NCBI RefSeq assembly: GCF_019747315.1
Contig: NZ_JAIEQY010000258.1
Coordinates: 1 to 50,331, forward strand
Direction: 5' to 3'
DNA length: 50,331 bases
Source of the DNA: Roseococcus sp.
GTDB taxonomy: Bacteria > Pseudomonadota > Alphaproteobacteria > Acetobacterales > Acetobacteraceae
Shown: in pieces, positions 7,828-16,640 of the stretch
Layout of the letters: the number at the start of each line of letters is the position of its first letter
How positions within the stretch are numbered: the stretch's first letter is position 1
Translations under genes and position numbers: made by a program
Notes under the pieces: generated by a model
Seen by the model: only the letters and a program-made list of their open reading frames with translations
Database searches by the model: none
What the model was told of the DNA's origin: nothing

Positions 7828-7902
7828 GCGGGCGTAGTTCAGAGGTAGAACGTCAGCTTCCCAAGCTGAATGTCGGGGGTTCGATTCCCCCCGCCCGCTC
7901 CA
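7828..7902 (+). tRNA. tRNA-Gly (anticodon CCC)
   Basis: The acceptor arm GCGGGCG (7828-7834) pairs with CGCCCGC (7892-7898), followed by T and an encoded CCA (7900-7902). The anticodon arm is TCAGC-TTCCCAA-GCTGA, giving anticodon CCC, which reads glycine codon GGG. The T arm GGGGG-TTCGATT-CCCCC is perfect. It sits between two convergent Bug-type receptor genes. No integrase or repeated 3' end is seen nearby. Confidence 0.96.
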
Positions 7903-7911
7903 ACGATCCCG

Positions 7912-8883
7912 TCAGTCGGCGCGAATGCCGGCCTCCCGCACCAGCCGGCCCCAGCGCGCCACCTCCTCGACCATGAAGCCGCGCGAGCGGTCGGGGTCCC
8001 AGCCCAACACGTCGAAGCCGCCTTCCTCCGCGCGGCGGCGGAAATCCGGGTCGCGCACCGCCAGTTGCGTGGCGCGGCTCAGCTCCGCGAAGGTGGCCGC
8101 CGGGACGGCCGTGTTGGTGAGCATGGCGGTCCAGTTGGTCATTTGCAGATCGCCGGCGCCGAGCTCCCTGACAGTGGGGATATCCGGCACCAGCCGATGC
8201 CGCTCGGCGCCCGTGACGGCCAGGCCACGCAGCCGCCCACCCTGAAGCTGCGCCAGGCATTCCGGCAGGTTCGAGACCATGAAATCCAGGTTCCCGGCGA
8301 CCAGGTCCGTCACGCCCGGTGCCCCGCCACGATAGGGCACATGAGTGATGTTTGCCCCCGCACCGGAGACGCGGCGAAACAGCTCCAGCCCCAGATGCGG
8401 CGGCGATCCATTGCCGGAGGAGCCGGCATTGAGCACGCGCGAGCGCGCCTGGGTGAAGAGATCGGCCAGGCTGCGCGCGGGGTTGGCGGCATTCACCACG
8501 ACCACCAACGGCAGGGAGCCGAGGACCGAGACCGGCACGAAATCCCGCATCAGGTCATAGGGCGCATTCGGGAAGAGCCCGACATTCACCGCATGGGTCA
8601 GGGTGATGGCCAGGAGGGTATGGCCGTCGGGCGGGGATTTGGCGGCGGCATCAGCGCCGATCATCGCATTGCCACCGGCCCGGTTTTCTACCACCACGGC
8701 GCGGCTCCAGATCTCGGCCAGGCGTTGCGCCACCAGGCGCGCCATGATGTCGGTGAGCCCCGCGGGGGTGAAGGGGACGATGTAACGGACCACGCGGTCC
8801 GGGAAGCCAGCGCCCTGTGCCCGGGCGGCAAGGGGCAGGCCTGCAAGGGGGAGCGCAAGCGCGGCGCGGCGGGAGAGGGTCAT
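7912..8883 (-). CDS. Tripartite tricarboxylate transporter (Bug-family) binding protein
   Basis: This 323-residue periplasmic receptor has a signal peptide (MTLSRRAALALPLAGLPLAARA) with a twin-arginine-like start. The Bug core motifs are RYIVPFTPAGLTDIMARLVA, ENRAGGNAMIGADAAAKSPP and HVPYRGGAPGVTDLVAGNL. It differs clearly in sequence from the receptor at 6855, so the two are not a recent duplication. GAAGGAAC lies upstream of the start at 8883. It ends ten bases from the tRNA-Gly gene, which is on the opposite strand. No cognate membrane subunits are visible. Confidence 0.9.
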   Translation of the reverse strand: MTLSRRAALALPLAGLPLAARAQGAGFPDRVVRYIVPFTPAGLTDIMARLVAQRLAEIWSRAVVVENRAGGNAMIGADAAAKSPPDGHTLLAITLTHAVNVGLFPNAPYDLMRDFVPVSVLGSLPLVVVVNAANPARSLADLFTQARSRVLNAGSSGNGSPPHLGLELFRRVSGAGANITHVPYRGGAPGVTDLVAGNLDFMVSNLPECLAQLQGGRLRGLAVTGAERHRLVPDIPTVRELGAGDLQMTNWTAMLTNTAVPAATFAELSRATQLAVRDPDFRRRAEEGGFDVLGWDPDRSRGFMVEEVARWGRLVREAGIRAD

Positions 8884-9006
8884 GGGCGTTCCTTCATGGG
8901 CGATCATGGCGCGCCCTTCGGGAGAGAGTGTACCCGTGGGTGGGGCCGGTTTGGCAAGGCGCGGCGCCTCTGGCGTAATGGCTCGCGAACGAGAGGAAAC
9001 ACTGTC

Positions 9007-10122
9007 ATGAGCCAAGCCTTCCCCCTGCCCAGCGCATCCCCGGCCGAGCTCGGGCTTGATCCCGCCAAGCTGGATCTGCTCTGCGCCCGCATCGAGGCGG
9101 ACATCGCCGCCGGGCATCATCCCGGGGCGCAGATCGCCCTGGCCCGGCACGGCAAGCTCGCGCTGTTCCGGAGCTTCGGCGCCGCGCGGCACGGTGTGAC
9201 CGCCACGGATGAGACGCTGTGGCTGCTCTACTCCAACACCAAGGTGATCACCGCGGCGGCGCTTTGGGCGCTGGCGGAAGATGGGCGCCTGCGTCTGAGC
9301 GACCCCATCGCCCAGCACCTCCCCGGCTTCGAAGCGCACGGCAAGGGCGGCATCACCTTCATCGAATTGCTGACGCACCAGGCGGGCTTCCCCAGCGCCG
9401 AAGTCGGGCCCGACGCCTGGGAGGATGCGGCGCTGCTGCGCGAGACGGTGTGCGGCTTCACGCTGGAATGGGAGCCGGGCAGTTGCGTGCGCTACCACCC
9501 GGCGGCGGCCCATTGGGTGGCGGCGGCGGTGATCCGCGCGGTCACCGGCGAGGATCATCGCGCCTATCTCCGCCGGCGGATCATCGCGCCGCTGGGGCTG
9601 GGGGTGGAGCTCTTCGTGGGCGTTCCGGCGGAAGCACAGGGACGCACGGCGGAGATGCATGATGTGGATGGTTCGGTCCGCCGGCCGGAAGGGACGCCGG
9701 CGCATCTGGCGGCGGGCATCCCCGGTGGGGGGGGCTATGGCACGGCGCGGGCGATGGCGGGCTTCTATCAGGCGCTCATCCAGGGCGGCAGCCTCGCGGG
9801 GCGGCGGGTCCTGTCACCGCGGATGCTCGCCTATGCCATCCGCAACTACACGGGCGACCGGCCGGATGAGTATAACGGCATGCCGATGCATCGGGGTCTG
9901 GGGCCGCATCTGCGCGGCACGACGCCGGCGATCCGTGGCCTGGGCGCCAATGCGCATCCCGGCACCTTCGGCCATGGCGGCGTCGGTTCGTCCTATTGCT
10001 GGGGCGACCCCGATTCCGGCCTGTCCTTCGCCTTCCTGTCCAACACACGGCAGAGCGAGGAATTCCACGGGCCGCGCATGGACACGCTCAGCACGCTGGC
10101 CCATTCGGCCATCACTTCGTGA
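9007..10122 (+). CDS. Serine hydrolase of the beta-lactamase/penicillin-binding fold
   Basis: The 371-residue protein has the class C beta-lactamase/EstB layout without a signal peptide, so it is probably cytoplasmic. The catalytic SxxK is Ser76-Asn-Thr-Lys79 (YSNTKVI). The usual Tyr-x-Asn triad reads Tyr163-His-Pro165, so the Asn is missing. The third motif is HGG at 323-325 (GHGGVGSS) in place of KTG. These features favour an esterase or peptidase-like activity over beta-lactamase. AGGAAA precedes the ATG at 9007. It runs divergently from the receptor gene at 7912-8883 and its 3' end overlaps parB by 11 bases. Confidence 0.85.
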   Translation: MSQAFPLPSASPAELGLDPAKLDLLCARIEADIAAGHHPGAQIALARHGKLALFRSFGAARHGVTATDETLWLLYSNTKVITAAALWALAEDGRLRLSDPIAQHLPGFEAHGKGGITFIELLTHQAGFPSAEVGPDAWEDAALLRETVCGFTLEWEPGSCVRYHPAAAHWVAAAVIRAVTGEDHRAYLRRRIIAPLGLGVELFVGVPAEAQGRTAEMHDVDGSVRRPEGTPAHLAAGIPGGGGYGTARAMAGFYQALIQGGSLAGRRVLSPRMLAYAIRNYTGDRPDEYNGMPMHRGLGPHLRGTTPAIRGLGANAHPGTFGHGGVGSSYCWGDPDSGLSFAFLSNTRQSEEFHGPRMDTLSTLAHSAITS

Positions 10123-10954
10123 GCAGGCGCACCAGGCCGTCGAGCTGGTCGAGGTCCTTGTAGGCGAGGCTCACCTGTCCGCCGCGCACCCCGTGGCGAA
10201 TGGTGACCTTGAGGCCGAGATGCCCCGTGATCTGCCGCTCCAGCGCCCGTGTCTCGGCGTCGGATTTCGGCTGGCGCGGGGCTGGGCCGATATTCTTCGT
10301 CGCCGCCAGCGCCTCGGCCTGACGAACATTCAGGCCCCGATCCACCACCTGCAGCGCGAGCGCCACCGGATCCCTGGCGGTGAGGAGCGCGCGGGCATGG
10401 CCGGCGGTCAGAGCGCCCTCCCGCAGCAGGTCGCGCACGCGTTCGGGCAGGTTCAGCAGGCGCAGCGTATTCGCCACATGCGGGCGGCTCTTGCCCACGG
10501 CGCGCGCCAGGGCTTCCTGCGTCAGGCCGAACTGCTCGGTCAGGCGGCCATAGCCCTCGGCCTCTTCGAGTGGGTTGAGATCCTGGCGCTGAAGATTTTC
10601 CACCAGGCCTGCCGCCATCGCCTCGCGGTCCGAGAAGTCGCGCACCAGGGCAGGGACTTCGTGCAGCCCGGCTGCCTGGGCCGCTCGCCAACGCCGCTCA
10701 CCGCCGATGATCTCGTAGCGGTTGGGCTTGGATTTGACGGGCCGAACCAGGATGGGCTGCAGCACCCCATGCTCTCGGATGGAGGCGGCGAGCTCGGCCA
10801 GTGCGGTCTCGTCCAGGGCCTCGCGCGGCTGGAAGGGGCCCGGCTCGATGGCGCCCACCTGCAGAGTCCGCAAGCCGGGCGCCGTAGGGCTGGCGGCGGC
10901 CGCATCGCCCAGCAGGGCGGAAAGCCCGCGGCCGAGGGCGGGGGTCTTGGTCAT
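10112..10954 (-). CDS. parB: Chromosome partitioning protein ParB
   Basis: The 280-residue protein has the ParB layout. The N-terminal start is LGRGLSALLG, the CTP-binding domain holds QPREALDETALAELAASI, GVLQPILVRP and GGERRWRAAQAAG, and ENLQRQDLNPLEEAEGY leads into the helix-turn-helix (GLTQEALARAVGKSRPHVANTLRL). A C-terminal dimer domain closes it. ParB binds parS, loads as a CTP-dependent sliding clamp and spreads over the origin region. GAGGAGG lies just upstream of the start at 10954. It is the last gene of the mnmG-rsmG-parA-parB run, and two parS sites lie about 1.5 kb upstream. Confidence 0.96.
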   Translation of the reverse strand: MTKTPALGRGLSALLGDAAAASPTAPGLRTLQVGAIEPGPFQPREALDETALAELAASIREHGVLQPILVRPVKSKPNRYEIIGGERRWRAAQAAGLHEVPALVRDFSDREAMAAGLVENLQRQDLNPLEEAEGYGRLTEQFGLTQEALARAVGKSRPHVANTLRLLNLPERVRDLLREGALTAGHARALLTARDPVALALQVVDRGLNVRQAEALAATKNIGPAPRQPKSDAETRALERQITGHLGLKVTIRHGVRGGQVSLAYKDLDQLDGLVRLLTK

Positions 10955-11021
10955 GATGTGGCCTCCTCGGCCCGAGACGAATCGGGGATGACGCAAGCCC
11001 GATCGTCGAAATCAACACGGA

Positions 11022-11852
11022 TCAGGATTCGCGCTCCAGATCATTCTTCGCCAATTCGCGCAGGCGCGCCCGATGGCGGCGCAAGAATTCGGCGGCCAGG
11101 CGCGTATAGGCTTCCGCTCCCGGCGAGCGGGGATCGTAGAAGGTCACGGGCAGGCCGTGCGAGGGCGCTTCGGAGACGCGCACATTGCGCGGGATCACCG
11201 TGTCGTAGACCTGGGCCTTGAAGAAGCCGCGGACGTCATTTGCCACGGCCTCGGCCAGGTTGTTGCGGCGGTCGAACATGGTGAGCACGATGCCATCGAG
11301 CCGCAGGCGGGCGTTGAAGCCGTTGCGCACGCGTTCCAGCGTCTGGATGATCTGCGAGACGCCCTCCAGCGCGTAGAACTCGGCCTGCAACGGCACCATC
11401 ACGGACTCGGCCGCGACGAGCGCATTGAGCGTGAGCAAGCCGAGCGAGGGCGGGCAGTCCAGCAGCACCCACTCGACGCCCTTCAGTGCGGCGGCGCCCT
11501 TTTCGAGGGCCTCGCGCAGGCGTGTTTCGCGCCGGGCCAGGTCCACCATCTCCAATTCGCCGCCGGCGAGATTGGGGTCGGCCGGGATGATGGAGAGGTT
11601 GGGAATCGCGGTCGGCCGAAGTACCTCCGCCACGGGGCGGCCTTCGACGAGCATGGCGTAGCTACCCGCGCCGCGCGCTGCGCGCGCGATGCCGAGGCCC
11701 GTGGAAGCATTGCCCTGTGGGTCGAGATCGATCAGCACGACGCGATGCCGCGCGGCCAGGGCCGCGGCGAGGTTTACCGCGGTCGTGGTCTTCCCGACGC
11801 CCCCCTTCTGGTTGGCGAGGGCAAGGATGCGGAAGGTGGCAGGGTCAGGCAC
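11022..11852 (-). CDS. parA: Chromosome partitioning ATPase ParA
   Basis: The 276-residue ParA/Soj ATPase has the deviant Walker A KGGVGKTTTAVN (with the signature first Lys), the switch DLDPQGNASTGLG, and Walker B in WVLLDCPPSLGLLTLNAL. It lacks an N-terminal DNA-binding extension, so it is the chromosomal type Ib-like short form. ParA-ATP dimers bind the nucleoid non-specifically and are stimulated by ParB to move origins apart. The start codon is GTG at 11852, overlapping the end of rsmG by 8 bases, which implies coupled translation. A 67-base gap separates it from parB. Confidence 0.96.
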   Translation of the reverse strand: MPDPATFRILALANQKGGVGKTTTAVNLAAALAARHRVVLIDLDPQGNASTGLGIARAARGAGSYAMLVEGRPVAEVLRPTAIPNLSIIPADPNLAGGELEMVDLARRETRLREALEKGAAALKGVEWVLLDCPPSLGLLTLNALVAAESVMVPLQAEFYALEGVSQIIQTLERVRNGFNARLRLDGIVLTMFDRRNNLAEAVANDVRGFFKAQVYDTVIPRNVRVSEAPSHGLPVTFYDPRSPGAEAYTRLAAEFLRRHRARLRELAKNDLERES

Positions 11853-12459
11853 CGGCAGGGCGTATCTCGCTGAGGCGGAGGATGGTCGCTTGCGCGTCGG
11901 TGCGGCTTGGGAACCGCTCCGTCTGCATAAGCCAATGCGGGGCGGCGGCCGTCAACTCCGCTTCGGCATTTCGGCCTTTGGGAAAGACTGCGACGCCCCC
12001 GGAATCCAGGATGCGGGCCGCATGGTCCAGCAGATCCGACAGGGGCGCCAGGGCGCGCGCGGTCACCACATGGATGACCGGCAGGTGCGCCGCTTCGATT
12101 CGCGCGGGATGCACGCGGACATGGCTGAGGCCGAGGCTGCGCGCCGCCTCCATCAGAAAGGCCGCCTTGCGACGATCCGACTCGACCAGATGCGTCTCTT
12201 CCTCCCGCCCGATGGCGATGACCAGGCCGGGCAATCCGGCACCCGAGCCAAGGTCTGCCAGCGGTCCGGGTGGCAGCAGGGGAAGCAGCTGCCAGGAATC
12301 CAGCACGTGGCGGTGCCAGATCTCCTCCTCGGGTGCGGCGGCGATCAGGTTGATCCGCGCGTTCCAGTTCAGCAGCAGCCGAAGATACGCCCGCAGGCGC
12401 AGCTCTGTTTCACGTGAAACATCGAGGCTCGGCGTCTCAGGCTGTTTCACGTGAAACAC
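11845..12459 (-). CDS. rsmG: 16S rRNA (guanine-527-N7) methyltransferase RsmG
   Basis: The protein is 204 residues with a GTG start at 12459 (a second in-frame GTG is at 12450). It carries the RsmG signature [24 protein letters not shown], the S-adenosylmethionine loop [28 protein letters not shown] and VTARALAPL. It methylates N7 of G527 in 16S rRNA. The first 23 bases overlap the end of mnmG. Both perfect parS sites are inside its N-terminal coding region, and one gives the peptide DVSRETE. The choice between the two GTG starts rests on length only; no strong ribosome-binding site is visible. Confidence 0.93.
   Translation of the reverse strand: MFHVKQPETPSLDVSRETELRLRAYLRLLLNWNARINLIAAAPEEEIWHRHVLDSWQLLPLLPPGPLADLGSGAGLPGLVIAIGREEETHLVESDRRKAAFLMEAARSLGLSHVRVHPARIEAAHLPVIHVVTARALAPLSDLLDHAARILDSGGVAVFPKGRNAEAELTAAAPHWLMQTERFPSRTDAQATILRLSEIRPAGA
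12406..12421. promoter_or_regulatory. parS centromere site 1 (within rsmG)
   Basis: The perfect 16-bp palindrome TGTTTCACGTGAAACA matches the bacterial parS consensus that ParB binds. It lies wholly inside rsmG, where it encodes VSRET. The centre is 37 bp from the second site. The parB gene lies about 1.5 kb downstream. Confidence 0.95.
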
Positions 12460-14308
12460 CGCGACGGAGGTGGACGGCCAGTGCAGCAACCGCTGCCGGC
12501 GTGATGCCTGGCAGCCGGCCGGCACCGCCCAAGGTGGCGGGACGGGATTTGCGCAGGCGGTCCCGCATTTCATGGGAGAGGCCCGCGATCTCCGCGAAGT
12601 CGAGATCGGACGGGATGGCCAGCGCCTCCTCCCGTTCCAGCAGGGCGCGTTCGCCATCCTGGCGGGCCAGGTAGGGGCCGTAGAGCGCTTCTGCTTCCAC
12701 ATAGGCCCGCGCGCGGGGGGAGAGTTCGGCCAGCCAGGGGAAGAGTGCTTCCGCCGCCGCAGCCGTCATGGCCGGCAGGGCCAGCGTGTCGAAGGCGCTG
12801 CGCCAGCGGCCATCCTGGTTGACCGGCACGCCGGCCGCCGCATAGGCCGCGGGGGTGGCCCCCTCCGCCCGGGCGCGCGCCAGCGCCTGCGTGACCTCGG
12901 CGGAGAAGGCCTGATGCATCGCCGCCCGCGCGGGCCCGACGCAGCCCCAGGACAGGCCCTTCTCGGTGAGGCGCATCCCTGCATTGTCGGCGCGCAGGCT
13001 CAGCCGGTATTCGGAGCGCGCGGTGAGCATCCGATAGGGTTCGCTCACCCCCTGCAGCGTCAGGTCGTCCACCAGCACGCCCAGATAGGCCTCGGCCCGG
13101 TTCAGCCGTGCGCTAGCCACTCCGCCACCCGCGATGTGCGCAGCATTGACGCCGGCCAGCAGGCCCTGCGCCGCCGCTTCCTCATAGCCTGTTGTCCCGT
13201 TGATCTGCCCAGCCAGGAAAAGGCCGGGCAGCGCGCGGCACTCCAGCGTCGGGCCCAGGGCGCGCGGGTCCACATGGTCGTACTCGATCGCGTAGCCCGG
13301 TCGCAGGATCACTGCCTGCTCCAGCCCGGGGATGCTGGCGATCATCGCCCGCTGCACCTCTTCCGGCAGGCTTGTGGAAATCCCGTTCGGATAGACCGTG
13401 GGATCATCAAGGCCCTCGGGCTCGAGAAAGATCTGATGCCGCTCGCGCTCCGCGAAGCGCACCACCTTGTCCTCGACCGAGGGGCAGTAGCGCGGCCCCA
13501 CGCCTTCGATCCGCCCGCCATACACCGCCGAGAGATGCAGGCTCCCGCGGATGATCTCATGGGTGCGCGGCGTGGTGTGGGTGATGCCGCAGGAGACCTG
13601 GCGGTTGGTGATCCGCTCCGTCATCCAGGAGAGCGGTTCCGGTTCGGCATCGCCCGGCTGCATCTCCAGCTGGTCCCAGCGGATGGTGCGCCCATCCAGC
13701 CGTGGGGGCGTGCCGGTCTTGAGCCGCGCCAAGGGCAGGCCCAGCCGCTCCAGAGCAAAGGCCAGGCCCACCGCCGGTGCCTCGCCCACGCGCCCGGCGG
13801 GAATGCGCTCTGCGCCTATATGGATCACGCCCCGCAGGAAAGTGCCGGTTGTGATCACCAGGGCGCCGCAGGCGATGCGGCGCCCCGCGCCGGTGACCAC
13901 GCCCTGGAGGTGGCAACCCTCGATCAACAGATCCTCGGCGGACTCGCCCAGGATGGTGAGGCCCTTGGTCTCCGCCAGCAGGCGCTGCACCGCTTCGCGA
14001 TAAAGCCGGCGGTCCGCCTGCGCCCGCGGTCCGCGCACGGCCGGGCCCTTGCTGCGGTTCAGCAGCTTGAAATGGATACCCGCCGCATCGGCCGCACGGC
14101 CCATCAGGCCGTCCAGCGCATCCACCTCGCGCACCAGATGCCCTTTGCCGATCCCGCCGATCGCGGGATTGCAGGACATCTCGCCCAGCTTGGCCAGGTC
14201 ATGCGTCAGCAGCAATGTGCGGGCGCCGCAGCGTGCCGCCGCCGCCGCCGCCTCGCAGCCCGCATGGCCGCCGCCCACCACGATCACGTCAAAGCGCAAA
14301 TCCCACAT
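12437..14308 (-). CDS. mnmG: tRNA uridine-5-carboxymethylaminomethyl modification enzyme MnmG
   Basis: The 623-residue protein has the FAD-binding start [21 protein letters not shown], the [24 protein letters not shown] motif region, [13 protein letters not shown], and the C-terminal helical domain that contacts MnmE and tRNA. With MnmE it installs the cmnm5 group on U34 of tRNAs reading split codon boxes. FAD, NADH and methylene-THF are the cofactors of the known complex. The gene lies between mnmE and rsmG. Its final seven codons form part of a parS site. A short match to the AGAGCAT element lies upstream at 14321-14333. Confidence 0.96.
   Translation of the reverse strand: MWDLRFDVIVVGGGHAGCEAAAAAARCGARTLLLTHDLAKLGEMSCNPAIGGIGKGHLVREVDALDGLMGRAADAAGIHFKLLNRSKGPAVRGPRAQADRRLYREAVQRLLAETKGLTILGESAEDLLIEGCHLQGVVTGAGRRIACGALVITTGTFLRGVIHIGAERIPAGRVGEAPAVGLAFALERLGLPLARLKTGTPPRLDGRTIRWDQLEMQPGDAEPEPLSWMTERITNRQVSCGITHTTPRTHEIIRGSLHLSAVYGGRIEGVGPRYCPSVEDKVVRFAERERHQIFLEPEGLDDPTVYPNGISTSLPEEVQRAMIASIPGLEQAVILRPGYAIEYDHVDPRALGPTLECRALPGLFLAGQINGTTGYEEAAAQGLLAGVNAAHIAGGGVASARLNRAEAYLGVLVDDLTLQGVSEPYRMLTARSEYRLSLRADNAGMRLTEKGLSWGCVGPARAAMHQAFSAEVTQALARARAEGATPAAYAAAGVPVNQDGRWRSAFDTLALPAMTAAAAEALFPWLAELSPRARAYVEAEALYGPYLARQDGERALLEREEALAIPSDLDFAEIAGLSHEMRDRLRKSRPATLGGAGRLPGITPAAVAALAVHLRRGVSRETA
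12443..12458. promoter_or_regulatory. parS centromere site 2 (mnmG/rsmG overlap)
   Basis: A second perfect TGTTTCACGTGAAACA, identical to site 1. It lies where the end of mnmG overlaps the start of rsmG, so the same bases are read as GVSRETA (MnmG C-terminus) and VFHVKQ (RsmG N-terminus). Two closely spaced parS sites beside parAB are expected near the replication origin. Confidence 0.95.
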
Positions 14309-14367
14309 GGCGCGGGCTATAGAGCATCATCCGCGCAGGCGTAATCACCAAAGCGGCGAATGACGCT

Positions 14368-15660
14368 TCACTTGCCGATGCAGAACTCGCCAAAGACCAG
14401 GTCCAGCACCTGCTCCACATCCACCCGCCCCGTGAGGCGCGAGAGCGCGCGCAAGGCCGCCCGCAGCGCCTCCGCCCGCAATTCCGGCAGGCCTGCCGTG
14501 GGTAGGCGCTCCAGCTCCGCCAGCGTCTCGCGCAGCGCTGCCCGGTGGCGCGGGCGGGTCAACACCGCGCCATCGGAGAGCCCCGCGCGCTGAGCTGCGG
14601 CCGCCTCCAGCCGGCGCCGCAGCTCCTGCAGGCCCAGCCCGGTGCGCGCGGAAACGGCCAGCGCCCCATCCATCACATCTGCCATGAGATCGGCCTTGTT
14701 CAGGACCACCAATGCATCCTCCCCGCGCAGGGCCAGCGTTGCCTCGTCCAGCGCCGCATCGGCAGCGAAGACCAGCATGCGCAGATCCGCTGTCTCGGCC
14801 CGGGCCAGGGCGCGGCGCACGCCCTCGGCCTCGATCTCGTCCGCCGCCTCCCGCAGCCCGGCGGTATCCGCGAGTGTGACCGGCACCCCAGCCAGGATCA
14901 TCCGCACCTCCACCACATCCCGCGTCGTGCCCGCCCGGGCCGAGACGATCGCCGCCTCGCGCCCTGCCAGCGCGTTGAGCAGGGAGGATTTCCCCGCATT
15001 GGGCGCCCCCAGGATGGCGATGGTCAGGCCCTCGCGCAGCTTATCGCCGCGCTCGCCCTCGGCCAGCATGGTCGCCATCTCGGCGCCGAGCGCCGCCGCA
15101 TCGGCCTCCACCCGCGCATCCAGGTCGGTGGGGAGGTCCTCCTCCTCGAATTCAATGAAGGCCTCCTGCCGCGCCAGCAACTGCGTCAGGCGCTGCGCCC
15201 AGGCCGCGTGCAGCCGGGCCAACCCACCCTCGGCCTGCCGCAGGGCCTGGCGACGTTGCGCCTCGGTCTCGGCGGCGATGAGGTCCGCGATGCCCTCGGC
15301 CGCCGTCAGGTCCAGCCGCCCCTGCAGAAACGCGCGGCGGGTGAATTCGCCCGGCTCGGCCGGCCGGGCGCCCAGCGCCTCCAGCGCCTCCGCCACGGCG
15401 ACGATTACCGCTGGGCCGCCATGCAGATGAAGCTCTGCGCTGTCCTCGCCCGTATAGCTGGCCGGCCCCGGGAACCAGAGCACCAGCGCCCGGTCCAGCG
15501 GGACCCCGCCATGGCGCAGCACCCTGAGGCTCGCGCGGCGCGGCGCCGGCAAGGGTCCGGCGAGCGCCTTCACCAGCCCGCCGCACCCCGCCCCGGAAAG
15601 CCGCATCACCGCCACCGCTGATCGCCCCGCCCCGGTGGCGAGCGCGAAAATGACGCTCAC
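14368..15660 (-). CDS. mnmE: tRNA modification GTPase MnmE
   Basis: The 430-residue protein has the N-terminal tetrahydrofolate-binding domain (TGAGRSAVAVMRLSG, PGEFTRRAFLQGRLDLTAAEG). The inserted G domain holds the P-loop GAPNAGKSSLLNAL, DTAGLREAADEIE and NKAD. The C-terminal Cys motif is FCIGK. It works with MnmG in U34 modification. The start codon is GTG at 15660, which shares GTGA with the stop of the ferredoxin gene, so the two are translationally coupled. MnmG lies 59 bases downstream on the same strand. Confidence 0.96.
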   Translation of the reverse strand: MSVIFALATGAGRSAVAVMRLSGAGCGGLVKALAGPLPAPRRASLRVLRHGGVPLDRALVLWFPGPASYTGEDSAELHLHGGPAVIVAVAEALEALGARPAEPGEFTRRAFLQGRLDLTAAEGIADLIAAETEAQRRQALRQAEGGLARLHAAWAQRLTQLLARQEAFIEFEEEDLPTDLDARVEADAAALGAEMATMLAEGERGDKLREGLTIAILGAPNAGKSSLLNALAGREAAIVSARAGTTRDVVEVRMILAGVPVTLADTAGLREAADEIEAEGVRRALARAETADLRMLVFAADAALDEATLALRGEDALVVLNKADLMADVMDGALAVSARTGLGLQELRRRLEAAAAQRAGLSDGAVLTRPRHRAALRETLAELERLPTAGLPELRAEALRAALRALSRLTGRVDVEQVLDLVFGEFCIGK

Positions 15661-16010
15661 GTCTTTGCCGGCAGCACATCCCGCTCGGTGAGCATCAGCC
15701 GATGCGCACGCCCGCCTTCGACCAGGTGGGCGGTCAGCACCTCATCCACATCCTCGCGCGTGCGGACGCGGTACCAGATGCCGGCGGGATAGATCACCAG
15801 CGTCGGCCCGAATTCGCAGCGGTCCAGGCAACCTGCCTGGTTGATGCGCACGCCTTTCAGGCCCAGCTCCTTGGCGCGGGCCTTCATGTAGTCGCGCAGG
15901 CCCTCGCTGCCCGCGGCGGCGCAGCTGCCGCGCTTGTGCCCGTCCGGCCGCCGGTTGCAGCAGACGAAGACATGCGCCTCGAAATAGGGCGGTGGATCGG
16001 CCTCGGCCAT
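15657..16010 (-). CDS. Thioredoxin-like [2Fe-2S] ferredoxin
   Basis: The 117-residue protein has the Shethna-type ferredoxin pattern. Cysteines at 17 or 18 and 30 (VCCNRRPDGHKRGSC) are followed by Cys61 and Cys65 in AGCLDRCEFGP, the usual ligands of a [2Fe-2S] cluster in a thioredoxin-like fold. It is cytoplasmic; the electron partner is not known. AGGAGG lies five bases upstream of the ATG at 16010. Its stop overlaps the mnmE start (GTGA), which ties it to tRNA modification by position only. Confidence 0.88.
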   Translation of the reverse strand: MAEADPPPYFEAHVFVCCNRRPDGHKRGSCAAAGSEGLRDYMKARAKELGLKGVRINQAGCLDRCEFGPTLVIYPAGIWYRVRTREDVDEVLTAHLVEGGRAHRLMLTERDVLPAKT

Positions 16011-16154
16011 GCGGCCTCCTGTGCGGTTGCGTCGGGGTTCGCCCCACATGTAGCAACCACGCCGGCCAATGCCAGAGCGGGGCGCCAGAGCGGGGCGCTT
16101 GACGTCCCCCCCCGCAGGGTGCTGCATCCTCCCCTGCGTGCAACACAGGGAAAC

Positions 16155-16631
16155 ATGCCGCAACTCTCGCTCCACACGCCGCTCGGTGAAATCACCCTCT
16201 CGGAAGACGAGGGCGTGATCGTTGCGCTCGACTGGGGTCGTGGCAGCGAGCAGGAGGCAACGCCCCTCCTGCGCGAGGCGCGGGACCAGCTGCACGACTA
16301 TTTCGACGGTCGCCGCGCGCATTTCCAATTGCCGCTGGCGCCGCACGGCACGCCCTATCAGCGCCGTGTCTGGGCCGCGCTCTGCGCCATCCCCGCCGGC
16401 GAAACCCGCAGCTATGCCGATATCGCGCGCGAGGTGGCGTCCCACCCGCGCGCCGTGGGCCAGGCCAATGGCCGCAACCCCATCCCCATCCTGATCCCCT
16501 GCCACCGCGTGGTCGCCGCCAATGGCGCGCTCGGCGGCTATTCGGGCCTGGATGGGCCCGTGACCAAGCGCTATCTCCTCGCGCTCGAAGCGCGCACCCT
16601 CAACCGGCCCTCTTCCCTTCTCCTGAGCTAG
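16155..16631 (+). CDS. ogt: Methylated-DNA--protein-cysteine methyltransferase (Ogt type)
   Basis: The 158-residue protein has the alkyltransferase active site IPCHRVVAANGALGGYSG, with acceptor Cys116. The preceding DNA-binding helix region is YQRRVWAALCAIPAGETRSYADIAR, and NGRNPIPILIP follows. It directly reverses O6-alkylguanine by moving the alkyl group onto its own cysteine. There is no Ada-type regulatory domain. The ATG at 16155 follows CAGGGA. The region upstream (16011-16154) holds a 13-bp tandem repeat, CCAGAGCGGGGCG twice at 16072-16097. The quinone oxidoreductase gene follows after 9 bases. Confidence 0.92.
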   Translation: MPQLSLHTPLGEITLSEDEGVIVALDWGRGSEQEATPLLREARDQLHDYFDGRRAHFQLPLAPHGTPYQRRVWAALCAIPAGETRSYADIAREVASHPRAVGQANGRNPIPILIPCHRVVAANGALGGYSGLDGPVTKRYLLALEARTLNRPSSLLLS

Positions 16632-16640
16632 GAACACCCC

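Noticed and set aside
7828-7902. tRNA-Gly as an integration site for a mobile element
   Set aside because: No integrase, no repeated tRNA 3' end and no change of composition on either side.
12406-12458. Ordinary regulatory palindromes (CACGTG boxes)
   Set aside because: Full 16-bp matches to the parS consensus twice, next to parA and parB, make a centromere role far more likely.
10955-16010. Replication origin (oriC) within the mnmE-parB region
   Set aside because: The gene order suggests the origin is near, but the intergenic gaps here are too short and no cluster of DnaA boxes or A/T-rich region is visible.
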